This document shows, piece after piece, positions 1-5,918 of a DNA stretch of 5,918 nucleotides. The number at the start of each line of letters is the position of its first letter. The stretch's first letter is position 1. The position numbers were made by a program, and so were the translations under genes. A model generated the notes under the pieces. The model searched no databases and was not told the DNA's origin. It saw only the letters and a program-made list of their open reading frames with translations. Source of the DNA: Pseudomonadota bacterium (lineage in GTDB: Bacteria; Pseudomonadota; Gammaproteobacteria; Burkholderiales; SCOH01); contig JAUPTR010000080.1 of the NCBI GenBank assembly GCA_030917985.1, forward strand, positions 1 through 5,918, given 5' to 3'.

Positions 1-22
1 ATGTGCCTTGCAGGCTGTTTCT

Positions 23-1408
23 TTATTCGATGCCCAGCCGCTCCATGCGATAACGCATCGACCGGAAGGTGATGCCGAGCAGTTTGGCCGCTGCGGTGCG
101 GTTGAAGCGGGTTTTTTCCAGCGCGCTGACGATGGCTTCGCGCTCCAGTCGATCCAGGTAATCCTGCAAGGGCTGGCCCTCGCCGCTGAATTCAACCGCT
201 TCGTCACTATCGCCGTCGCCGCCATTCGCCACCGGTGTCAGCTGCAGATCGGTCGGCGTGATCTGGCCGCCGTCTGATAATGCCAGTGCGCGTTCCAGAA
301 TATTTTCCAGCTCGCGTACATTGCCGGGAAATCCATATTGCAGTAGCGCCGCTTCTGCTTCGCGGGTCAGCGTTGGCTGCGCCATGCCGAGTTGTTCTGC
401 GGTGCGTGCCAGCACGTGCCGGGCAATCAGCGGAATGTCTTCGCGCATTTCGCGCAGCGGTGGCATGCGCAGTTCGATTACGTTGAGGCGGTAATACAAA
501 TCCTGCCGGAAGCGGCCTGCCGTGACGCAATCCGCCAGATTCTGGTGAGTGGCGCTGATGATGCGCACGTCGATGCTTTCTTCGTTGGGGCTGCCCAGCT
601 TGCGCACTTTCTTTTCCTGAATCACCCGCAGCAGTTTGACCTGCATCATCAGTGGCAGGTCGGCCACTTCATCCAGAAACAGCGTGCCGCCGTTGGCGGC
701 CTGGAAAAAGCCTTCACGCTCTTGATCGGCGCCGGTGAACGCGCCTTTCTTGTAGCCGAAAAACTCGCTTTCCATCAGGTTTTCCGGAATCGCGCCGCAG
801 TTGACCGGCACAAATGCCTTGGCGCTGCGGGTACTTTTCTCGTGGATCATGCGTGCCGCACGTTCCTTGCCGGAGCCGGATTCGCCGGAGACGTAAACGG
901 GGGCATTGCTGCGCGCCAGTTTGTCGATCATTTCCCGCACTGATGCCAGGCTGGGCGAGTTGCCAAGAAAACGGCTGGACGCGCTGCTGTCGCCAGCTTT
1001 GCCCTGGGTGGTGGCGGGTTCCAGTGCCAGCGCTGATTTGACCAGTGTGCGCAGTTGTTCCAGCGCAATCGGCTTGGCGAGATAGTCGAAAGCCCCCAGC
1101 TTGAGTGCCCGCACCGCGTTTTCGGTGCTGCCATAGGCGGTGATCACGGCAATCGGGATGTCCAGATTGTGCTGGTGGATGTGTTCGACCACTTGCAGGC
1201 CTTCGCCGTCCGGCAGGCGCATATCGGTCAGGCACAGGTCGAATTTCTGCTTTTGCAGCTGTTCCAGCGCCTGCTTGACGTTGCCGGCGGCGGTAACGTT
1301 CAGGCCCATGCGCATCAGCGTCAGTTCCAGCAGTTCGCGGATGTCCGCTTCGTCGTCAACCACCAGCACGCTGTGTGCCGGGCTGCTGTCGCGTTTAGTT
1401 ATTCCCAT
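23..1408 (-). CDS. pilR: PilR-type sigma-54-dependent response regulator
   Basis: This is a 461-residue NtrC-family activator. Its partner kinase should phosphorylate it, after which it hydrolyses ATP to open sigma-54 promoters; in the PilR subfamily the classic target is the type IV pilin gene. The receiver domain (about 12-125) has the acidic pair D18/D19, phospho-acceptor D62 in LCLTDMRLPDG, T90 and K112. The AAA+ domain (about 147-375) has Walker A GESGSGKE at 175-182, the sigma-54-contacting GAFTGA loop at 222-227, Walker B around D246-E247, arginine-finger candidates R301 and R307, and PGNVREL at 361-367. An acidic, glycine-rich linker (about 391-412) leads to a Fis-type helix-turn-helix (about 437-460) with the ending ITFRSMRYRMERLGI, which closely resembles Pseudomonas PilR. 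Length is close to the family's (about 445). The ATG overlaps the last 10 bases of the kinase gene, and AAGGA abuts it with no spacer, suggesting translational coupling. All key residues are present. The exact target genes are inferred, since no pilus gene is visible here. Confidence 0.93.
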   Translation of the reverse strand: MGITKRDSSPAHSVLVVDDEADIRELLELTLMRMGLNVTAAGNVKQALEQLQKQKFDLCLTDMRLPDGEGLQVVEHIHQHNLDIPIAVITAYGSTENAVRALKLGAFDYLAKPIALEQLRTLVKSALALEPATTQGKAGDSSASSRFLGNSPSLASVREMIDKLARSNAPVYVSGESGSGKERAARMIHEKSTRSAKAFVPVNCGAIPENLMESEFFGYKKGAFTGADQEREGFFQAANGGTLFLDEVADLPLMMQVKLLRVIQEKKVRKLGSPNEESIDVRIISATHQNLADCVTAGRFRQDLYYRLNVIELRMPPLREMREDIPLIARHVLARTAEQLGMAQPTLTREAEAALLQYGFPGNVRELENILERALALSDGGQITPTDLQLTPVANGGDGDSDEAVEFSGEGQPLQDYLDRLEREAIVSALEKTRFNRTAAAKLLGITFRSMRYRMERLGIE

Positions 1409-2997
1409 TCCTTGCCGCTTATCCTGAAGGTGGTGAGTCCGTTGTTATCAACATAGTCGAGCGTGGCGCGATTGGCGGCGCAGATTTCCCGCGCGATATA
1501 CAGCCCGAGGCCGCTGCCATTGCTGTCGTCGGTGGTAAAAAAAGGCTCGAACAATTGATCGCGATGCTCAGGTTTCACGCCGGGGCCATCGTCGCTGATT
1601 TCCAGGCGGATGCCGTTACGTCCGGGGTGGGCGCGAATGGTAATGCTGCCGGGCTGTTGCCGGCAATAGCGCCAGGCGTTGCGGCACAGGTTCCATAACA
1701 CCTGATGCAGGTGTGTGCGGTCGAAACTGAGGTAAAGTGGCCCGCTGATCTCAAGCCTGATGCTGTCGTCCGGCAGGTTTTCATTGGTGCTCAGTTCGTC
1801 GCGAAACAGGGGCAGGTATTCCTGCAGGTTGATCGATTCGGGCTGGGTGCGGTCACGCCGGTTAAGTTGCAGGATATCCTTGACCATTGCGTCCAGGCGT
1901 TTGGTATTGTCGCGGACGATACGTGTCAGCTTGCGGGTGAGGGCGTTGTTGCTGTCTTCTTCGAGCAGCTCGGCTGCATGGCTGATCGACGATAGCGGGT
2001 TGCGGATTTCATGGGCGATATTGGCGGTGAGCCGGCCCAGTGCCGCCAGTTTCAGCTGCTGAGCCTCGGACTGCTGGCGGGCGATGTCGTCGAGAAAAAT
2101 CACCGCGCCCGCCTTGCGGTCGCTATCGACCGGCACAAAGCGCGCGCGTAGCAGTTTGCCGGTCTGTTGCGAGCGGAATACGTTGTCCGACGCTGACAGC
2201 GTGAGTTCGTCGCGCCAGTTGTTGGCGGCTGCTTGCAATTCTTCGGCGTAGTCGGCCAGTTTCAGGCGTTCGCGGATTCTGGGGGGGCCCAGCAGTTTTT
2301 CTGCCATTGCGTTTTTCTGACGGATATTGCCGTCGCCATCCACCACCAGCACGCCGTCGGTCATGTCATGAATGATCAACTGATTGATCTGCGCCATATT
2401 GGCCAGGTCGATGCTGCGCTGCACCGCCACCCGCTCGCTTTCGGTTGCATATTGCGCCAGCCGGTGCGCCAGCCAGGCCGTGGCGAAATAGCCGATCGAC
2501 AACATCGCCGGCTGGCTGAAGTCGGTGGCATCGTTCTGCAGGTAACGCAGCACGTTGGACAGCATTACGCCGAGGCTGGCAATGGCGGCGTGAAACAGGG
2601 TCATCTTGCCGCGGCTGATCAGGCCGGCAGCCGCCAGATAGGGCATCAGCAGCACACCCAGACCACTGCGAATGCCGCCGTTGAGGTGCATCAGCGTGAC
2701 GATGAAAGCAATGTCGATGCCAACCTGCAGGCTCAACTGGACATTGAACATCGGCCTGCGCCATTTGATGCTGGCAAACGATGCCACGCCGAACAGCCAG
2801 TAGCCGATGCTCATCCAGTAAAGCACGTCGGGCGGTTGTACTCCGTTCCAGTCTTCGCGGCCGGTGAGGCTGAGGATGGCCAGCAGCATGATACTGCCGA
2901 TGCTGAGGCGGAACAGGTTGAAAAACAGCAGTGATCGCCAGAACGAATCCGGGTAGTGACGATTGGCCTGGCGGGTGTAGGAATAGGGGATGTACAT
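1399..2997 (-). CDS. pilS: PilS-type membrane sensor histidine kinase
   Basis: This 532-residue inner-membrane sensor kinase is the likely phosphodonor of the regulator encoded immediately downstream. The N-terminal region has about six hydrophobic helices (roughly 22-45, 60-76, 86-105, 110-127, 131-150 and 164-180) with very short loops, as in PilS, whose membrane part is thought to sense pilin within the bilayer. A PAS-like domain follows (about 203-305, containing IHDMTDGVLVVD). The dimerisation and phosphotransfer helix has H329 in AHEIRNPLSS. The ATPase domain shows the N box around N436-N440, the G1 box DDGPG at 469-473, the F box FEPFF at 483-487 and the G2 box GSGLGL at 494-499, so the kinase looks catalytically intact. 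Length matches Pseudomonas PilS (about 530). No in-frame start was found in the roughly 35 bases upstream of the ATG at 2997, and no Shine-Dalgarno sequence is evident. The stop lies inside the regulator gene. The PilS assignment rests on architecture and the PilR-like partner; the sensed signal is inferred. Confidence 0.9.
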   Translation of the reverse strand: MYIPYSYTRQANRHYPDSFWRSLLFFNLFRLSIGSIMLLAILSLTGREDWNGVQPPDVLYWMSIGYWLFGVASFASIKWRRPMFNVQLSLQVGIDIAFIVTLMHLNGGIRSGLGVLLMPYLAAAGLISRGKMTLFHAAIASLGVMLSNVLRYLQNDATDFSQPAMLSIGYFATAWLAHRLAQYATESERVAVQRSIDLANMAQINQLIIHDMTDGVLVVDGDGNIRQKNAMAEKLLGPPRIRERLKLADYAEELQAAANNWRDELTLSASDNVFRSQQTGKLLRARFVPVDSDRKAGAVIFLDDIARQQSEAQQLKLAALGRLTANIAHEIRNPLSSISHAAELLEEDSNNALTRKLTRIVRDNTKRLDAMVKDILQLNRRDRTQPESINLQEYLPLFRDELSTNENLPDDSIRLEISGPLYLSFDRTHLHQVLWNLCRNAWRYCRQQPGSITIRAHPGRNGIRLEISDDGPGVKPEHRDQLFEPFFTTDDSNGSGLGLYIAREICAANRATLDYVDNNGLTTFRISGKEWE

Positions 2998-3025
2998 GGC
3001 TGGTGTCGAGTCGGTTTGCCTCTGG

Positions 3026-3031
3026 ATTGTA
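3026..3031 (-). promoter_or_regulatory. Candidate -10 box of the pilSR promoter
   Basis: Read on the minus strand, TACAAT differs from the sigma-70 -10 consensus at one base. It lies about 28 bases upstream of the pilS start codon, giving a predicted leader of roughly 20 bases. No good -35 hexamer is found at 16-18 bases upstream, so the promoter may be weak or activator-dependent. I looked for a sigma-54 site (GG, ten bases, GC) in the part of the gap nearest pilS and found none. This is a motif-based guess. Confidence 0.35.
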
Positions 3032-3043
3032 GGCGCTTGCGCC
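3032..3043. repeat. GC-rich inverted repeat beside the pilSR -10 box
   Basis: GGCGC and GCGCC form a perfect 5-bp inverted repeat around a 2-base centre. It directly abuts the minus-strand TACAAT, within the spacer of the presumed pilSR promoter, so it could be an operator half-site pair. Short GC-rich palindromes also arise by chance in DNA of this composition, so regulatory meaning is speculative. Confidence 0.2.
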
Positions 3044-3071
3044 GCGTCTTACCCGGCCGACGTGCGGTGGT

Positions 3072-3102
3072 CTGCCAGAAAAGCGGCCGGCTGCGCTACA
3101 AT
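3072..3102 (+). promoter_or_regulatory. Candidate sigma-70 promoter of proA
   Basis: TACAAT at 3097-3102 matches the -10 consensus at five of six positions. CTGCCA at 3072-3077 is a weak -35 (four of six) with a 19-base spacer, so the -35 is doubtful. Transcription would begin near 3109, about 28 bases before the proA ATG. An imperfect GC-rich palindrome (3083-3094) sits just upstream of the -10 box. Confidence 0.45.
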
Positions 3103-3124
3103 CGATTTCTTTATGTCGCAATTC

Positions 3125-3128
3125 AGGA
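3125..3128 (+). promoter_or_regulatory. Ribosome binding site that decides the proA start
   Basis: AGGA ends eight bases before the ATG at 3137. In-frame ATGs at 2990, 3113 and 3128 also exist. The one at 3113 would lie only a few bases from the predicted transcription start, the one at 3128 overlaps this AGGA, and the one at 2990 would add 49 residues unlike any ProA. The site therefore supports initiation at 3137. Confidence 0.6.
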
Positions 3129-3136
3129 TGTCGTTC

Positions 3137-4393
3137 ATGGATATCAAAGCCTATATGCAACAGATTGGCCAGCAGGCGCGCACCGCTTCGCGCGCCATGG
3201 CCCGAGCCGACACCAACGCCAAGAACCAGGCGCTGAACGCGATGGCCGATGCGATTGACCGTGATGCCGCCAAGCTGCTGGCCGCCAATGAGCAGGATCT
3301 GGCCAATGCGCGTGCCGCCGGTCTGGACAGCGCCATGCTGGATCGCCTGTCCTTGAACCCGAAAACCGTTGCAGCAATGGCCGAAGGCTTGCGCCAGATC
3401 GCTACGCTGGCTGATCCAGTGGGTGAAATAACTGATATGAAATTCCGCCCGACCGGTATCCAGGTGGGCAAAATGCGCGTGCCGCTGGGTGTGATCGGCA
3501 TTATTTACGAGGCGCGTCCGAATGTGACTGCCGATGCCGCCGGGCTATGCCTGAAATCCGGCAATGCCGCCATTCTGCGCGGCGGCAAGGAAGCCATCCT
3601 GTCGAACCAGGCGATTGCCGCCTGCGTGCGTGAAGGCCTGAGCAGCGCCGGCTTGCCCGAAGCTGCGGTGCAAGTGATCGAAACCACCGACCGCGCCGCT
3701 GTGGGCGAGTTGATCACCATGCAGCAATACGTGGACGTGATTGTGCCGCGTGGCGGCAAGGGCCTGATCGAGCGTATCTCCGCCGAGGCGCGGGTGCCGG
3801 TGATCAAGCATCTGGATGGCGTTTGCCACGTGTATATCGACGACGAAGCAGATCCGGAAAAGGCAATTCGTGTTGCTGACAATGCCAAAACCCAGCGTTA
3901 TGCGCCCTGCAACACCATGGAAACGCTGCTGGTAAACGAGAACGTTGCCGAGCTGATCCTGCCGCCGCTGGCGCAGATCTACCGTGACAAAGGGGTGGAG
4001 CTGCGTGGCTGCGAGGCAACACGCGCGATCATCAGCGATGCCTTGGTCGCCACCGAAGAAGACTGGTATGCCGAATACAACGCGCCGATTCTGGCGATCA
4101 AGGTGGTGAGTGATCTGGACCAGGCGATTGACCATATCAATACCTATGGCTCACAACATACCGACGCAATCATCACCGAGAACTACACCAAGGCACGCCG
4201 TTTCCTGCGCGAAGTGGATTCCAGTTCGGTGATCGTCAACGCCTCGACCCGCTTTGCCGATGGCTTTGAATATGGCCTGGGTGCTGAAATCGGTATTTCC
4301 ACCGACAAGATTCATGCGCGTGGTCCGGTGGGGCTGGATGGCCTGACCAGCCAGAAATGGGTGGTGCTGGGGGATGGGCATGTCCGCGTCTGA
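3137..4393 (+). CDS. proA: Gamma-glutamyl phosphate reductase (glutamate-5-semialdehyde dehydrogenase)
   Basis: ProA is cytosolic and catalyses the NADPH-dependent reduction of gamma-glutamyl phosphate to glutamate-5-semialdehyde, the second step of proline synthesis from glutamate. Starting at 3137 the protein has 418 residues, almost the same as E. coli ProA (417). It belongs to the aldehyde dehydrogenase superfamily. Visible hallmarks are VPLGVIGIIYEARPNVT at 116-132, SGNAAILRGGKEA at 141-153, VPRGGKGL at 203-210, the catalytic cysteine C258 in YAPCNTMETLL, and the family signature running from V324 through AIDHINTYGSQHTDAI to about 346. RFADGFEYGLGAEIGIST (372-389) is the conserved C-terminal block. 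A longer frame open from 2990 is rejected because of length and the Shine-Dalgarno position. The gene is divergent from pilSR and overlaps the following DUF2804 gene. proB, its usual pathway partner, is not in the window. Nothing suggests damage. Confidence 0.97.
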   Translation: MDIKAYMQQIGQQARTASRAMARADTNAKNQALNAMADAIDRDAAKLLAANEQDLANARAAGLDSAMLDRLSLNPKTVAAMAEGLRQIATLADPVGEITDMKFRPTGIQVGKMRVPLGVIGIIYEARPNVTADAAGLCLKSGNAAILRGGKEAILSNQAIAACVREGLSSAGLPEAAVQVIETTDRAAVGELITMQQYVDVIVPRGGKGLIERISAEARVPVIKHLDGVCHVYIDDEADPEKAIRVADNAKTQRYAPCNTMETLLVNENVAELILPPLAQIYRDKGVELRGCEATRAIISDALVATEEDWYAEYNAPILAIKVVSDLDQAIDHINTYGSQHTDAIITENYTKARRFLREVDSSSVIVNASTRFADGFEYGLGAEIGISTDKIHARGPVGLDGLTSQKWVVLGDGHVRV

Positions 4394-5417
4394 GCAGGTG
4401 GCTGGCGCATCCGGCACGATTCTTCCGGCGCCGGCCGGGGTGTTGCTGGCAGATGGTAGCCCGGCCTTTGGTGCCTATGCCGGCAATGTCGAAGCGGTGG
4501 ATTGGAGCGGCCTGAATGCGGCCTTGCGGCGTACTGGTTTGTGGCGGCGCTTCCATCATAAGCGCTGGCAGTATGTGGGTATTGCGGGTGCCGATTGTTT
4601 TATCGGTCTGGCAATCGTTGATGCCGGCTGGGCGGCCTCTGCGTTTGCCTATGTGTTTGATCGCACGCAGCGCCGGGTGTTGCTGGAGTTCTCAGCAATG
4701 GGTGTGCCGGGCGTCAGCGTCAAGGTCAACGACAAGGCCGGTGATGGTGCGTTTGCGCAGTTCAAGGGGCCTGCGGGAGACATCAGCCTGATTCGTCAGC
4801 GTGGCAGCAGTGTTTATGTGCTCAAGCTGCAAACCCGCTCCGGTCTGAATATTGATGCCACCCTTGATGCTGGCCTTGCGGCACCCACCCTGTCGGCGAT
4901 TATTCCGATTCAGGCGGGCATCGCCAACTGCACCCAGAAATCAGCCTGTTTGCGTGCCAGCGGCCATGCCAGCGTTAACGGCCGGTGTTTTGATCTGAAT
5001 GGTTATAGCGCCAGCCTTGATTACACCAATGGTTTGCTGGCGCGAAATACCGCCTGGCGCTGGGCGTCGGCACACAGCCCGGATGTGGGTTTCAATCTGC
5101 AGGCCGGTTTTAATGGCGCGGCTGAAAACGTGTTGTGGCTGCACGGCAAAATAATCCTGCTCGGTGCCGCGCAGTTCGAGTTTGATCCAAAGCGCCCGAT
5201 GCAGCCGTGGCGTGTGTTTACCGATGATGGGCTGCTGGATTTGACCTTCGAGCCACACGGTGCGCGCCGCGAAAACAAGAATCTGCTGGTGGCTGCCAGT
5301 TTTTATATCCAGCCAATCGGTGTGTTTTCTGGCCAGGTGCGCGCACATGCCAATGATGCGCCAACCATGGTCTGCAATCTGCTGGGTGTGACCGAAGATC
5401 ACCGCGCACGCTGGTAG
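4380..5417 (+). CDS. DUF2804 family protein of unknown function
   Basis: This 345-residue protein matches the DUF2804 family by its conserved blocks: LADGSPAFGAYAGNVEAVDWSGLN near the N terminus, KRWQYVGI (about 61-68), SASLDYTNGLLARNTAWRWAS (about 210-230), VGFNLQAGFNG (about 236-246), ENVLWLHGK, PWRVFTDDGLLDLTFEP (about 276-292), FYIQPIGVFSGQV and the C-terminal GVTEDHRARW. No signal peptide or membrane helix is evident, so it is probably cytosolic. The alternation of short hydrophobic strands suggests a mainly beta fold, perhaps lipocalin-like, but that is inference. The biochemical role of the family is not known to me. Two starts lie 6 bases apart (4374 and 4380); 4380 is preferred because GGGGGA lies five bases upstream. 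Either start is inside the end of proA (14 or 20 bp overlap), implying co-transcription and translational coupling with proline synthesis, though a functional link is unproven. A strong terminator follows. Confidence 0.85.
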   Translation: MSASEQVAGASGTILPAPAGVLLADGSPAFGAYAGNVEAVDWSGLNAALRRTGLWRRFHHKRWQYVGIAGADCFIGLAIVDAGWAASAFAYVFDRTQRRVLLEFSAMGVPGVSVKVNDKAGDGAFAQFKGPAGDISLIRQRGSSVYVLKLQTRSGLNIDATLDAGLAAPTLSAIIPIQAGIANCTQKSACLRASGHASVNGRCFDLNGYSASLDYTNGLLARNTAWRWASAHSPDVGFNLQAGFNGAAENVLWLHGKIILLGAAQFEFDPKRPMQPWRVFTDDGLLDLTFEPHGARRENKNLLVAASFYIQPIGVFSGQVRAHANDAPTMVCNLLGVTEDHRARW

Positions 5418-5439
5418 TTGTATACGGTTGTTGACCAAT

Positions 5440-5468
5440 AAGGGCGCCGGATTGCCGGCGCCCTTTGT
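5440..5468 (+). terminator. Rho-independent terminator after the proA-DUF2804 unit
   Basis: An 11-bp perfect stem (AAGGGCGCCGG at 5440-5450 with CCGGCGCCCTT at 5455-5465) closes a 4-base ATTG loop and runs into a short, interrupted T-rich tail. It starts 22 bases after the DUF2804 stop codon. The stem is very stable, but the T tract is short, so termination may be incomplete. It separates the proA unit from the DUF445 gene. Confidence 0.85.
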
Positions 5469-5470
5469 AT

Positions 5471-5500
5471 TTGCCGGATGCTTGATTCATCTGGCATTAT
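5471..5500 (+). promoter_or_regulatory. Candidate promoter of the DUF445 gene
   Basis: TTGCCG at 5471-5476 and CATTAT at 5495-5500 are each four-of-six matches to sigma-70 -35 and -10 elements, with an 18-base spacer. TG one base upstream of the -10 gives an extended -10 (TGGCATTAT). It lies just after the terminator, where a new promoter is expected, and would give a leader of roughly 90 bases. Sequence support is weak. Confidence 0.33.
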
Positions 5501-5515
5501 TCGGCCCATCCGTCA

Positions 5516-5553
5516 GGTTGCAGGGCAACTGAAAAGATGGATAGCGCCCGCTA
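5516..5553 (+). other. Two small hairpins in the leader of the DUF445 gene
   Basis: GGTTGC/GCAACT (5516-5530, using one G-U pair, AGG loop) and TAGCG/CGCTA (5542-5553, CC centre, so realistically a 4-bp stem with a 4-base loop) lie between the candidate promoter and the ribosome binding site. The stretch after them to 5595 is purine-rich. I do not recognise a known riboswitch. The hairpins are short and may be chance. Confidence 0.25.
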
Positions 5554-5584
5554 GAGGCGTGCCCAAAAGAAGCAGAGAGCGTAG

Positions 5585-5589
5585 AGGAG
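5585..5589 (+). promoter_or_regulatory. Strong Shine-Dalgarno site of the DUF445 gene
   Basis: AGGAG lies six bases before the ATG at 5596, close to ideal, in a purine-rich run. It fixes the start of the partial gene that leaves the window. Confidence 0.75.
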
Positions 5590-5595
5590 AAGTGC

Positions 5596-5918
5596 ATGTG
5601 GGATGCGTTGCTGTCGCGCGCCATCGAGTGCCTGACCGGCCCTGATCGCTGGTCGTATATTGCGATTCCGTTCGTCGGGGCGTTTATCGGCTGGTTTACC
5701 AACTGGAAAGCCATCAAACTCACTTTTTACCCCAAACGTTTTATTGGTATTCCACCTTACTTCGGCTGGCAGGGGATCGTGCCGCGCAAGGCGGAAAAAA
5801 TGGCCGGGATGGCCATCGATATCATCCTCACAAAATTGCTGCGGGTGGAGGATATTTTTGCCCGACTCGACCCCAAGGCCATGGCCGAGGCTTGCCAGCA
5901 GCCGCTGAACGAAATCCT
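5596..5918 (+). CDS. DUF445 family membrane protein (N-terminal part, cut by window edge)
   Basis: The frame stays open from the ATG at 5596 to the last base, giving the first 107 residues with no stop. A hydrophobic segment at about 19-36 (WSYIAIPFVGAFIGWFTN) is a likely transmembrane helix. The blocks GAFIGWFTNWKAIKLTFYP (28-46) and GWQGIVPRKAEKMA (57-70) are typical of the DUF445 family, which includes B. subtilis YheB and E. coli YjiN. These are membrane-anchored proteins of poorly defined function. Family members are usually several hundred residues long, so most of the gene lies beyond the window. The start is supported by a strong Shine-Dalgarno site and by the family motifs beginning soon after it. 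It follows the terminator of the proA unit on the same strand and is probably transcribed separately. Confidence 0.85.
   Translation, partial: MWDALLSRAIECLTGPDRWSYIAIPFVGAFIGWFTNWKAIKLTFYPKRFIGIPPYFGWQGIVPRKAEKMAGMAIDIILTKLLRVEDIFARLDPKAMAEACQQPLNEI

Noticed and set aside
1..22. A small hairpin (GCCT/AGGC at 5-15) after the pilR stop as a possible terminator
   Set aside because: The stem is only 4 bp, no T tract follows on the minus strand, and the window ends there, so it cannot be supported.
392..943. A 183-codon plus-strand open frame opposite pilR
   Set aside because: It lies entirely over the AAA+ domain of an intact PilR and resembles no protein family.
2233..2934. A 233-codon plus-strand open frame opposite pilS
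   Set aside because: It is antisense to an intact PilS, is rich in His, Gln and Ala in a way typical of shadow frames in GC-rich DNA, and shows no recognisable domain.
2998..3020. A possible sigma-54 promoter (TGGTGT...TTTGCC) upstream of pilS
   Set aside because: The GG and GC elements are separated by 14 bases instead of the required 10, and the motif is on the plus strand, the wrong orientation for pilS.
2990..3136. A 49-residue N-terminal extension of ProA
   Set aside because: The frame is open by chance through the promoter region; ProA length, the AGGA site and the -10 box all favour the start at 3137.
3545..4135. A 196-codon minus-strand open frame opposite proA
   Set aside because: It is antisense to the catalytic core of a clear ProA; shadow frame.
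4941..5438. A 165-codon minus-strand open frame opposite DUF2804
   Set aside because: The plus-strand frame carries the conserved DUF2804 motifs, and this one carries none.
5660..5908. An 82-codon plus-strand open frame near the right edge
   Set aside because: It is in another frame of the DUF445 gene, whose own frame has family motifs and a strong ribosome site but no stop inside the window.

Overview
The window is GC-rich, densely coded chromosomal DNA of a Gram-negative proteobacterium. The best guess is a betaproteobacterium, perhaps of the Neisseriales or a related group. That guess rests on a PilS/PilR-type two-component pair, a ProA of enterobacterial length, a TACAAT-type -10 motif and the DUF2804 and DUF445 families. 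It is inference from protein style, and a gammaproteobacterium cannot be excluded. There is no sign of mobile elements, CRISPR, tRNA or rRNA.

Layout. Positions 23-2997 (minus strand) hold a two-gene operon: a six-helix membrane histidine kinase of the PilS type (2997-1399), followed with a 10-bp overlap by a sigma-54-dependent response regulator of the PilR type (1408-23). A 139-bp divergent intergenic region (2998-3136) follows. It carries a TACAAT -10-like box on each strand, both inside the same octamer CTACAATC in opposite orientation. On the plus strand, proA (gamma-glutamyl phosphate reductase, 3137-4393) overlaps the next gene, a DUF2804 protein (4380-5417), and a strong GC-rich hairpin terminator at 5440-5465 closes that unit. 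After a 178-bp gap, a DUF445 membrane protein starts at 5596 with a good Shine-Dalgarno site and runs off the right edge.

How the genes work together. PilS and PilR should act as one signalling pathway: PilS phosphorylates PilR, which activates sigma-54 promoters, classically the major pilin gene of type IV pili. No pilin gene or recognisable sigma-54 promoter lies in this window, so the target is not visible. proA performs the second step of proline synthesis from glutamate; its partner proB is not in the window. The DUF2804 gene is probably translationally coupled to proA, but its function is unknown. The DUF445 gene looks like a separate transcription unit.

I see no novel multi-gene system. 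The points worth a second look are modest: the proA-DUF2804 overlap, the paired divergent -10 elements, the unusual ribosome-binding arrangements of pilS and pilR, and the small hairpins in the leader of the DUF445 gene.
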